Source of the DNA: Candidatus Magasanikiibacteriota bacterium
GTDB taxonomy: Bacteria > Patescibacteriota > Patescibacteriia > Magasanikbacterales > 2-02-FULL-50-9b
Assembly (NCBI GenBank): GCA_026396555.1
Contig: JAPLWO010000033.1
Coordinates: 1-7,166 of the forward strand
Reading direction: 5' to 3'
DNA: 7,166 nucleotides
Shown: in pieces, positions 1-6,338 of the stretch
Numbering within the stretch: position 1 is the stretch's first letter
How the letters are laid out: every line of letters begins with the position of its first letter
Position numbers and translations under genes: made by a program
Notes under the pieces: model-generated
Seen by the model: only the letters and a program-made list of their open reading frames with translations
The model's database searches: none
Told to the model about the DNA's origin: nothing

Positions 1-1
1 A

Positions 2-1870
2 GTTGGTAAAAATTTTGATGCGGTAAGTGATCAGATTATCGAAGCACTCAGAACATTTCATTCAGCAAATCAATCGTTACAGAAAATTGACCCGGCTGAA
101 GAATTTGTTCTTCGACACACACCGGTTATCGGCGCGCAATACGGCGTTGCGACTCGTTTAGTGGGTGCTGGTGAACACGTTTCGCTTGCTGCGGCGTCGT
201 ACATGCAATTATTTCGAACCTTGAAAGCGAAAAGTGATGCGCCACTCATCGAACGATTATCGTTATTCTTCGAAGGCAACCGCGCAGTGGTTTCCGATCT
301 TTCAGCTGCCGCAGAATTAGTACGCCCGATCGACACATCAACACTTCCAGAAAATCAGCGTGCATTTGTCGGACAAGCACGCGATGCAATTTTAGCACTC
401 GATAATGATGCAGAATACTTATCATCTGTTGGTCCCGTTATTCTTTCAACACTCGGCAATTCTTCTCCACGACGATATTTAATTGTTTTTCAAAACTCAG
501 CAGAACTTCGCCCAACCGGCGGATTCATTGGTTCATTTGCATTACTCGACATCGAAAACGGCGAAGTAAAAAATTTAAGCGTGCCTGCAGGTGGCTCATA
601 CGATTTACAAGGCTCGCTCAAAGCTGACGTTTTCGCGCCACTTCCAATGCACTTGCTCAACGCGCGCTGGGAATTTCAAGATGGAAATTGGTTTCCAGAC
701 TTTCCAACATCAGCACGCAAGCTCATGTGGTTCCTCGAAAAATCTCAAGGTCCTTCAGTTGACGGTGTGATCGCAGTGAACGCATCTATTTTGCCAGATT
801 TACTCGCCATTGTGGGCCCTGTAAAAATTGGTGGAGATAATGCTCCTGAATTAACGGCAGAAAATGCATTGAACACGATGCGATCGTCGATCGACGTTGC
901 AAAAACAAGTGCTGACGACGCAACAAAAACAAAACCAAAGGAAATCATCACCGATGCCGCACCCGCAATGATCGCAACGATCAAATCTGGCGCGCCTGAA
1001 CATTTTTTGCCACTCGTCACTGCCCTTCTACAAGGATTGGAGCGTCGCGATATTCAATTGTACTCACGTGACGCAGACGAACAAAAACAGATTTCCTCAT
1101 TCGGATGGGACGGTGCATTACAAAATAATGTAGATGGAGATTACTTAGCATTCATCGCGACAAATCTCGGTGGCGGAAAAACAGATGCGCTGATCACACA
1201 ATCAATTGATCATCAAGCAAAAATTTCAGAAGATGGAACAGTCGCAGTTACGGTTCGAATAAAGCGCGATCAAAAAGCAAGCGCACTCGCAAACGAAGCG
1301 TCACCAAATATTAGTTATGTCCGTTTTTATGTTCCAACGGGTGCAACGTTAGTTAATGCAGAAGGATTTACAACGCCTCCAGAAAATTTGTTTCAGACTC
1401 CAAATCAATGGGAAAAAACTGATACAGATTTACTCGCGATCGAACACGAAGTTGGATTTGATCCAAAATCTGGTACGCGAATCACTAACGAGTTAGGTCA
1501 CACTGCATTTGGAAATTGGATGATTACTCCACCAGGAGGATCGACGGAAGCGGTTATCACCTACGTTTTACCAAATAAAATTTCAGTTCATAACAGCGAC
1601 TTCCTCGCCACAGCCGCACATCTCCTCTATAATTCACCTGATGCTGCGAATTATTCTGTTTACATTCAACGACAATCAGGATCATCAAAAACAGAAATTT
1701 CATCACGCGTAATTTTGCCGAACGCATGGCGCACACAATGGGTCACAGATCCACGCGCGGAAATTGCTGATAATGGCGCGATGCTTTCTACGCAATTTGA
1801 TACTGATATTCACTACGGATTAACCGCAAATGTATATGCCACAAGCTCCTCAGCAACGTCCACGAACTAA
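2..1870 (+). CDS. DUF4012 domain protein, 5' end cut by the window edge
   Basis: Large envelope-associated protein of the DUF4012 family, which is common in CPR bacteria and other Gram-positive-like lineages; its biochemical role is not established. The frame is open without a stop from base 2, so the GTG at 161 is an internal valine and the true start, probably with an N-terminal membrane helix, lies to the left. The 622 residues visible carry family landmarks: QNSAELRPTGGFIGS at about residues 164-178, FPDFPTSARKLMWFLEK at about 231-247, a DGVIAVN...LLAIVGPV segment at about 254-274, DYLAFIATNLGGGKTD at about 390-405, and YVRFYVPTGATL at about 449-460. The last two belong to a C-terminal beta-rich half. 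The C-terminus is a short Ser/Thr/Ala tail encoded where the gene overlaps the next one by 41 nt. Family assignment is firm from the motifs. An extracytoplasmic location and a partnership with the next gene are inferences. Confidence 0.9.
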   Translation, partial: VGKNFDAVSDQIIEALRTFHSANQSLQKIDPAEEFVLRHTPVIGAQYGVATRLVGAGEHVSLAAASYMQLFRTLKAKSDAPLIERLSLFFEGNRAVVSDLSAAAELVRPIDTSTLPENQRAFVGQARDAILALDNDAEYLSSVGPVILSTLGNSSPRRYLIVFQNSAELRPTGGFIGSFALLDIENGEVKNLSVPAGGSYDLQGSLKADVFAPLPMHLLNARWEFQDGNWFPDFPTSARKLMWFLEKSQGPSVDGVIAVNASILPDLLAIVGPVKIGGDNAPELTAENALNTMRSSIDVAKTSADDATKTKPKEIITDAAPAMIATIKSGAPEHFLPLVTALLQGLERRDIQLYSRDADEQKQISSFGWDGALQNNVDGDYLAFIATNLGGGKTDALITQSIDHQAKISEDGTVAVTVRIKRDQKASALANEASPNISYVRFYVPTGATLVNAEGFTTPPENLFQTPNQWEKTDTDLLAIEHEVGFDPKSGTRITNELGHTAFGNWMITPPGGSTEAVITYVLPNKISVHNSDFLATAAHLLYNSPDAANYSVYIQRQSGSSKTEISSRVILPNAWRTQWVTDPRAEIADNGAMLSTQFDTDIHYGLTANVYATSSSATSTN

Positions 1871-3296
1871 AAAAGTAATTCCTTTGCCACCGGTCGAAAA
1901 TACATCATCGCGCGATATTGAGAACACGCTCGAAGACATGTATCAAGATACCGACGGATCATTACCAGATATGACACACATTGAACACAAGGGTTCACGC
2001 GCAGGTTTTGTCGCGTTCCTTTTTATTTTGTTTTTCATGGCTGCTGCAGCTGCGGCTGCATGGCTTGGTTTTTTCGTATTTAGCCCATCGAAAAAATTCT
2101 CTGAAGACCAAATCCTTGCGGCGATCGTTACGCCAGAGAAAATTGTTGATGGCGTTGATGGAACATACACAATTACCGTTCGCAATACTGGTTCCCTCGC
2201 TCTCGCAACGACACAAGTTGATTTGAAAATGCCTGATGGATTTATTGTTACAACTTCAACGCCTGCTGCGACTTCGGATCGGAACGATCGCTGGGCGCTC
2301 GGCTCAATCGACGCATCAGCAAGTAAAACGATAACGTTTACAGGCATTTACGCGCAGCCTCAAGGCACACAAGATTCGCTCCGCGCGTACGTTGATTTCA
2401 AACCATCGAATTTTAATTCTGAATTTGAAAAAATTGCAGATGCGCCAGTTGTAATCGCAGCGAATGCAATTCTGCTTGATGTTGCAAAAACTGGCGACAA
2501 TTCAAATCCAACATTTACTGTGAAATATAAAAATATTTCAGATACAGAAATTTCGAATGACGCGATTAAATTAGAGGCAGGACAAAAATTCCGACTTTCT
2601 ACCACTGATCCAACGATCACGATTTTGGATGGTGCAATTAATTATCCACTTGCATCGCTCGCGGCTGGCGCAGATGGAACACTCATCATTTCTGGAAATT
2701 ACCCAACCAGCAGCACACTTCCAGATACCATATCAACAACATTTAATCGTGTAGTCGGTAATAAAGATTTAGCGATCGCTAAAAATGATCTTCCGTTTGC
2801 AGCGGCTACGTCGACGACGAATGCAACAGGAAACGCACCAATTGCTGCGCAGCCAACGTCAACAAAATCATTCTCAATTACGCCATCATCATCAAAAGTA
2901 ATCCCAGGAAATGCAATTTTGTTTACCATTCGATACAAAAATACGACTACGGCGCCAATCACGAATGCGATAGTTACTGTCGTTGCGACAGCGCCATCGA
3001 TTGCGAATAAAAGTATTTTTGACTTCACCAAATTAAACACAGTTGGCGATCCAGATGTGATGGGAAAACAACTATCCCCTGACTCACGCCAAGCAACTAT
3101 TACATGGACACCCGACAAAACAGATTTATTGAAATCTGTCGCGCCAGGCCAGACAATTACAATCAACGCAACAGTTGTTCTCAAGAAATTAGATCAGATG
3201 CCAACGACGAATATCGCAACGTTTGGTGCATCGTTGAGTGCTGATGGTGGGGTGAAGCAGACTGCGGATGTGGCGACGGTTACAATCGGAGGATAA
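1830..3296 (+). CDS. Single-pass membrane protein with DUF11/CARDB-like extracellular modules
   Basis: The 488-residue protein has a basic, proline-rich cytoplasmic N-terminus (about residues 1-57). One hydrophobic segment follows at about 58-84, rich in Phe, Leu and Ala (AAAAAAA near its middle), and then a long extracytoplasmic part. That part reads as three beta-sandwich-like modules at about 97-203, 205-310 and 347-488. Each has a signature of the type 'tyrosine/threonine strand, N-T or N-I/T-T, then alternating hydrophobics' (TITVRNTGSLAL, FTVKYKNISDTEI, FTIRYKNTTTAPI), as in DUF11 or CARDB folds. A Ser/Thr/Ala/Asn-rich linker at about 323-346 precedes the third module. The start overlaps the DUF4012 gene by 41 nt and has no clear Shine-Dalgarno site; ATG 1836 is an alternative two codons later. 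Such folds usually serve adhesion or protein contact. The exact role is unknown, and pairing with the DUF4012 protein is inferred from gene order. Confidence 0.85.
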   Translation: MYMPQAPQQRPRTKKVIPLPPVENTSSRDIENTLEDMYQDTDGSLPDMTHIEHKGSRAGFVAFLFILFFMAAAAAAAWLGFFVFSPSKKFSEDQILAAIVTPEKIVDGVDGTYTITVRNTGSLALATTQVDLKMPDGFIVTTSTPAATSDRNDRWALGSIDASASKTITFTGIYAQPQGTQDSLRAYVDFKPSNFNSEFEKIADAPVVIAANAILLDVAKTGDNSNPTFTVKYKNISDTEISNDAIKLEAGQKFRLSTTDPTITILDGAINYPLASLAAGADGTLIISGNYPTSSTLPDTISTTFNRVVGNKDLAIAKNDLPFAAATSTTNATGNAPIAAQPTSTKSFSITPSSSKVIPGNAILFTIRYKNTTTAPITNAIVTVVATAPSIANKSIFDFTKLNTVGDPDVMGKQLSPDSRQATITWTPDKTDLLKSVAPGQTITINATVVLKKLDQMPTTNIATFGASLSADGGVKQTADVATVTIGG

Positions 3297-3449
3297 ATTA
3301 AAATAATACCACTCAGTCACGGACACGCGTCGCGACGCTCCAGCGGCGTCGCGCGCTGTCTCTCGGCTCGCAAGTTTTGTGCGTTCGCACAAAACACCAA
3401 TCTTGCGAATCTCCGAGACGTCCGTTCCAGGTGGTATTATTTTATTTAT
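3293..3449. repeat. Nested inverted-repeat element, MITE-like or structured RNA
   Basis: The whole gap between two + strand genes folds on itself. The outer arms TAAAATAATACCAC (3299-3312) and GTGGTATTATTTTA (3431-3444) are a perfect 14-bp inverted repeat, and a further ATAAAT/ATTTAT match with one bulged T carries it to 3293 and 3449. Inside, ACGGAC (3319-3324) pairs with GTCCGT (3420-3425). Two separate arms then branch. The first is GC-rich: CGCGACGC (3331-3338) with GCGTCGCG (3346-3353). The second runs from TCTCGG (3361-3366) with CCGAGA (3413-3418), through TCGCAAG (3368-3374) with CTTGCGA (3402-3408), to an apical hairpin GTTTTGTGC (3374-3382) / GCACAAAAC (3387-3395) with loop GTTC. 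The left arm covers the upstream stop codon and the right arm reaches the downstream ATG. No target-site duplication is evident. It could be a non-autonomous mobile palindrome or a cis-acting RNA. Confidence 0.75.
3331..3353. repeat. GC-rich hairpin, first arm of the nested element
   Basis: An 8-bp perfect stem CGCGACGC/GCGTCGCG with loop TCCAGCG. It overlaps a 12-bp perfect palindrome GCGTCGCGACGC at 3327-3338, so this arm can pair in two ways. It is followed by no run of T, which argues against a simple terminator for the upstream gene. Confidence 0.7.
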
Positions 3450-4458
3450 GACGGCGATGTTAGATCAGCCGAAAACAACGCGACAACCGCGGCCGAATTT
3501 AAAAGCGCTTGCGGCTGAAGCGCTCGCTTCTCAACCAGAGCTGCTTTCTGTATCAGCAGAAATACAAGCAAAAGAATTTTTAACTACGGAGCTAAAACTT
3601 AAATTTGGCCAACAGGTAGAATCACTGCTTGCGACAGGATTGCTAGAAATCAATGAGCAAGGAGAAAAGGGTGCAACTGGCATTGATGGAAATTTTTATA
3701 AACTTCCAACTCCAGAACAAGTTACTGCATATTTTAACTCACCCGAACGCAAAGCGTTTATAGAACGAAAAGTCGGACAAGGTTTTACTCGACTTCTCAT
3801 TACACCTTTTGCTGCACCCCTAGATTCTCTCACTGCAAAAACAGCAGGGCTCATTAAAAAACATGACGCTGATGGAAAATTATTTAAGCAGGAAGGAACC
3901 GCATTATATGTCGATGACAGAATCCCGTTCTGGGTCTTGCATGATCTACAAAATGCCGATCGTGCCAATCATCTTGTCTATAACGTTACAAAATTTGACC
4001 AAACTGACCATGGAGGCAAAACAAAATCAGATCTACTCATTGATTCTACTCAACCGTTTCCCGGATTTCGTATTCAACTCATCCAACAAGAACTCATCAT
4101 TCCCAGAGAAGAATCTGGTACCGCAATTAAAGACCGACCCAGCCTAGAAGCAGGTAGATCTCCAAATGAGTATCTCGCTATAATTCAAGATCCTACATCA
4201 CCCTACTATAAAGAACATGGACTTACCCCGGAAGACTGGATATCCCTTTTTTCTACAACGCTCCATGAAACAAATCGAGTTATCGACAATCCTAAAGATG
4301 GGATAAATTCCGCTACCAACCTAATCGGAAGCTACGTTCATCCAGTGAACGTCGTTCCAACTACATATTGGGATAGTAATTTTGAAAGAGCCTGCTTAAA
4401 TACGAACCGTCCACATCGAAAAAATCCAATTGAAGGCGTCCGAATGGCGGTAGGCTAA
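3448..4458 (+). CDS. Uncharacterised 336-residue protein
   Basis: I do not recognise a named family. The protein is soluble-looking, with no signal peptide or membrane segment. The N-terminal third is helical and charged (about residues 15-65, ending in a LLEINEQGEKG stretch). The middle and C-terminal parts mix acidic and aromatic motifs: YVDDRIPFWVL near 179-189, DQTDHGGKTKSDLL near 208-221, SPNEYLAI near 263-270 and GLTPEDWISLF near 282-292, then ETNRVIDN near 297-304. The sequence reminds me of hypothetical proteins recurrent in CPR genomes, but I cannot confirm this without a search. ATG 3448 is preferred; the GTG at 3379 would add 23 residues encoded by the palindrome arm. AGGTGG at 3429-3434 is the only Shine-Dalgarno-like site, 13 nt away, so initiation is uncertain; ATG 3457 is also possible. 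Codon use is unlike the two genes upstream (seven CTA Leu and four AGA Arg codons), which hints at transfer or low expression. Confidence 0.75.
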   Translation: MTAMLDQPKTTRQPRPNLKALAAEALASQPELLSVSAEIQAKEFLTTELKLKFGQQVESLLATGLLEINEQGEKGATGIDGNFYKLPTPEQVTAYFNSPERKAFIERKVGQGFTRLLITPFAAPLDSLTAKTAGLIKKHDADGKLFKQEGTALYVDDRIPFWVLHDLQNADRANHLVYNVTKFDQTDHGGKTKSDLLIDSTQPFPGFRIQLIQQELIIPREESGTAIKDRPSLEAGRSPNEYLAIIQDPTSPYYKEHGLTPEDWISLFSTTLHETNRVIDNPKDGINSATNLIGSYVHPVNVVPTTYWDSNFERACLNTNRPHRKNPIEGVRMAVG

Positions 4459-4473
4459 AAACTTTCATCAATT

Positions 4474-4506
4474 TTAAAATACTCACCTTTCGGGTGAGTA
4501 TTTTAA
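4474..4506. terminator. Bidirectional intrinsic terminator between convergent units
   Basis: A perfect 14-bp stem, TTAAAATACTCACC (4474-4487) with GGTGAGTATTTTAA (4493-4506) around loop TTTCG. An outer CAATT/AATTG match with a two-base bulge can extend it. On both strands the distal arm ends in TATTTTAA, giving a U-rich tail either way. On the + strand it lies 15 nt after the stop of the 336-residue gene; on the - strand it begins directly after the tRNA 3' end. It therefore probably ends both transcripts. Confidence 0.85.
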
Positions 4507-4507
4507 T

Positions 4508-4579
4508 TGCGCTCGGCTGGAATCGAACCAGCGTTTCCAGCTTCGGAGGCCAGCGTACTATCCACTGTACTACGAGCGC
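4508..4579 (-). tRNA. tRNA-Arg, anticodon CCG
   Basis: Read on the - strand this is a complete cloverleaf. The acceptor is GCGCTCG/CGAGCGC (7 bp), then TA, and a D arm GTAC-AGTGGATA-GTAC. The anticodon arm CTGGC-CTCCGAA-GCTGG has two G-U type pairs, and is followed by variable loop AAAC and T arm GCTGG-TTCGATT-CCAGC. The loop CTCCGAA places anticodon CCG at 34-36, reading the arginine codon CGG. A20 in the D loop and C35, which are known arginine identity bases in bacteria, are both present. The discriminator is A (4508). CCA is not encoded, so the end must be added by the CCA-adding enzyme. The 5' ten bases also encode the end of the upstream FemAB gene, and a terminator hairpin follows the 3' end by one base. 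Confidence 0.95.
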
Positions 4580-5532
4580 ATGATGCGTCGAAGTGCAGTG
4601 TACAGTCCAAATCGCGCTCGGTCAATTCCCGCGTCAAATGTTCCGGGCGCTTCAAAAACATCGCCGCCAAATCCTAATTTAAACCGCGTGACGCCTGCAA
4701 GGCGATGCGCCGGTTCGTTCGTGGGCGCAATTCCCCACCAATCATATGTTTCAAATTTTTTCTGCTGTGCATCTTTCAGCGCCGCCCAATGCAACGCATA
4801 CGGCGCCATCATTGCGCGCGATTCATAATCCGATGCGCCATGTAAATAAATATATGTTTTCCCAAAACCAAGATGGAGCGAAGTTGCAATAATTTTTTCG
4901 CCCGCGCGCGCAACCCACACATCGCACACCTCAAACAACGCACGTAAATCTTTTCGCGGCGTCGCAGCGATTCCATGTCGATCGCCGGTCTGCTCGTAAA
5001 GCGCTAAAATCTCATCCGCGCGCGCAAACAATTCCTGGCCAGAAATTTTATCAACATCGACTTCGTGTTTCCCCGCGACACGAATGTTGTATCGTGTTTT
5101 TTCGTGAAATGATGCGAACAAAGATTCTTCATTTCGCGCGATATTTGTAATCAAAGTATGCGTTGGAGAAATATCGCGACGTTGTATAAAAAGCAATCCG
5201 CCTTGTGATGTCGAAATTTTTTCCGACGGTTCAATTCGTAAAATCGTCGCATGTTTTTCGCGCTGTAATAATCCAACAATCGATTTCCATTCGCTCGCTT
5301 CCGGCAAAACCCCCGGCCCTTTTGGACAATACCATACCCAAAATAATCGCGCGATCGGCAATGCAACCCAGAGCGATGGATTCTCCGCACTATCAATAAT
5401 TCGCACACACTTATTTCCGCGCGCCTGCTGCACACGTCGCCAGACTGACGACTGCAAAACAGAACCAAAATAATCACGCTTTAAAATCAGCGCATCCCAT
5501 TCCGCATCCGTTCCCTCAAAAATCTTAGCCAT
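4570..5532 (-). CDS. FemA/FemB-family peptidoglycan bridge aminoacyltransferase
   Basis: A 320-residue protein of the FemAB/FemX type. Members have a GNAT-like double fold and transfer an amino acid from aminoacyl-tRNA to the peptidoglycan stem peptide on the inner face of the membrane. The diagnostic stretch FHEKTRYNIRVA lies at about residues 142-153. It is followed by a helix ending in YEQTGDRHGIA (169-179), a strand YIYLHGAS (227-234) with MMAPYALHWAAL just after, then YDWWGIAPT (263-271) and RFKLGFGGDV (283-292), in the order expected for the family. The N-terminal lobe has the short WVALPIARLFWVWYCPKG region at 55-72. The length is near that of other single-lobe-pair Fem proteins lacking the coiled-coil arm. 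The start overlaps the ruvA stop by 8 nt, suggesting translational coupling. The stop codon lies inside the tRNA-Arg gene. The amino acid transferred cannot be told from sequence. Confidence 0.88.
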   Translation of the reverse strand: MAKIFEGTDAEWDALILKRDYFGSVLQSSVWRRVQQARGNKCVRIIDSAENPSLWVALPIARLFWVWYCPKGPGVLPEASEWKSIVGLLQREKHATILRIEPSEKISTSQGGLLFIQRRDISPTHTLITNIARNEESLFASFHEKTRYNIRVAGKHEVDVDKISGQELFARADEILALYEQTGDRHGIAATPRKDLRALFEVCDVWVARAGEKIIATSLHLGFGKTYIYLHGASDYESRAMMAPYALHWAALKDAQQKKFETYDWWGIAPTNEPAHRLAGVTRFKLGFGGDVFEAPGTFDAGIDRARFGLYTALRRIMRS

Positions 5533-6085
5533 GGAGCATTTGTAAACCGCGTCGAATTAAACTTTCCGTCGAGCCTGTTGCATCACGGAGCGCCGCAGCC
5601 GCGTCATCCTTACGATACCCCAAATTTACCAATGCTTCAATCGCCTGCGCGTGTTCCGATGTTGCAGGAACTCCAGGCGTCGTCGACGCCGGCAATTTTC
5701 CACGCAATTCTAAAATAATTCGTTCCGCGATTTTTTTTCCAACCCCTGGAACACTCGTTAAAAATTTTACATCTTCATGTTCAATTGCACTCCACACATC
5801 TGAAACGGTTCCAACCGATAAAATTAGCAAACCACTTTTCGGTCCGACACCACTGACACTGGTCAAAACTTCGAAAAAATTCCGCGCCTCTTCTGAAAAA
5901 AATCCAAACAATTGCAACGCATCTTCGCGTACATGCGTGTGACAAAAAATTTCCGTTTCCGCGCCGACACGCGCACGTGTAATATCCGCCGCGCTCATAT
6001 CAACGCGATACCCAACTCCACCCACAACGATCAAAATATCGCGTGGCGAAACCGATTTAATGACTCCCGATAGAAAACCAATCAT
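5525..6085 (-). CDS. ruvA: Holliday junction branch migration complex subunit RuvA
   Basis: RuvA binds four-way DNA junctions as a tetramer and recruits the RuvB motor during recombinational repair. The 186-residue product has all three domains. An N-terminal OB fold (1-62) ends in VREDALQLFGF, whose Glu54-Asp55 match the acidic pin that separates strands in E. coli RuvA. Two helix-hairpin-helix motifs follow, SVSGVGPKSGLLIL (about 76-89) and SVPGVGKKIAERI (about 111-123). A Pro/Ser/Thr-rich flexible linker (about 131-143) leads to a C-terminal RuvB-binding domain with ALVNLGYRKDDA (about 151-162). It is slightly shorter than the usual 190-205 residues because the linker is short. It lies 6 nt after the 81-residue gene and overlaps the FemAB gene by 8 nt. 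No Shine-Dalgarno site precedes it. Neither ruvB nor ruvC is in the window. Confidence 0.96.
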   Translation of the reverse strand: MIGFLSGVIKSVSPRDILIVVGGVGYRVDMSAADITRARVGAETEIFCHTHVREDALQLFGFFSEEARNFFEVLTSVSGVGPKSGLLILSVGTVSDVWSAIEHEDVKFLTSVPGVGKKIAERIILELRGKLPASTTPGVPATSEHAQAIEALVNLGYRKDDAAAALRDATGSTESLIRRGLQMLHG

Positions 6086-6091
6086 GCAATT

Positions 6092-6337
6092 TTATGTGAG
6101 CGATTCCAATTTTTCTTCCAAGTCTAAAACTGCCTGAGCCTTACGTGCAACGACCGCTTCAAATGACGATCTAATTTCTCCATCCGTCGCTGTTGATAAC
6201 TGCTCGCGTGCCTCATGCAATTCTCCTTCGACAATTTCGATCTGACGTTTTACATCAGTAATCAAATTTGTCCGCGCAACAGATACCGCGTCTGAAACAG
6301 ATTTTCCGCTCCCGAACAACGAAGATAAAAAACCCAT
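6092..6337 (-). CDS. Small coiled-coil protein of unknown function, 81 aa
   Basis: I do not recognise a named family. The N-terminus MGFLSSLFGSGKSVSD is a short amphipathic, Gly/Ser-containing segment that could touch a membrane. From about residue 18 to the end the sequence is almost entirely helix-forming and charged, with spaced hydrophobics (IEIVEGELHEAREQL, then VLDLEEKLESL), as in a short helical hairpin broken by TATDGE near 49-54. ATG 6337 is chosen because it follows the upstream TAA after one base (TAATATG), a typical stop-start coupling. An in-frame GTG at 6379 would add 14 residues by re-reading the end of the upstream gene and is less likely. The layout, a helical gene followed directly by a shorter helical gene, suggests that the two products work together; this is an inference. 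Confidence 0.72.
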   Translation of the reverse strand: MGFLSSLFGSGKSVSDAVSVARTNLITDVKRQIEIVEGELHEAREQLSTATDGEIRSSFEAVVARKAQAVLDLEEKLESLT

Positions 6338-6338
6338 A

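Noticed and set aside
161..163. GTG as the start of the DUF4012 gene
   Set aside because: The frame is open without a stop back to base 2 and the upstream residues continue a plausible protein, so this is an internal Val and the gene is 5'-partial.
1943..3184. Long antisense reading frames opposite the multi-module membrane protein gene
   Set aside because: They mirror the codon pattern of the + strand gene, show no domain-like sequence and have no initiation signals.
3379..3447. 23-residue N-terminal extension of the 336-residue protein from GTG 3379
   Set aside because: The extension is encoded by the apical hairpin and right arms of the palindromic element, with no Shine-Dalgarno site before the GTG. 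The ATG at 3448 is more credible.
3293..3449. CRISPR repeat or simple rho-independent terminator
   Set aside because: There is a single copy with no spacers, and neither inner hairpin is followed by a T-run. The outer arms form one long branched palindrome instead.
4459..4579. Integration (att) site at the tRNA-Arg 3' end, with the orphan gene as cargo
   Set aside because: No second copy of the tRNA 3' segment and no integrase is present in the window, so nothing beyond position supports it.
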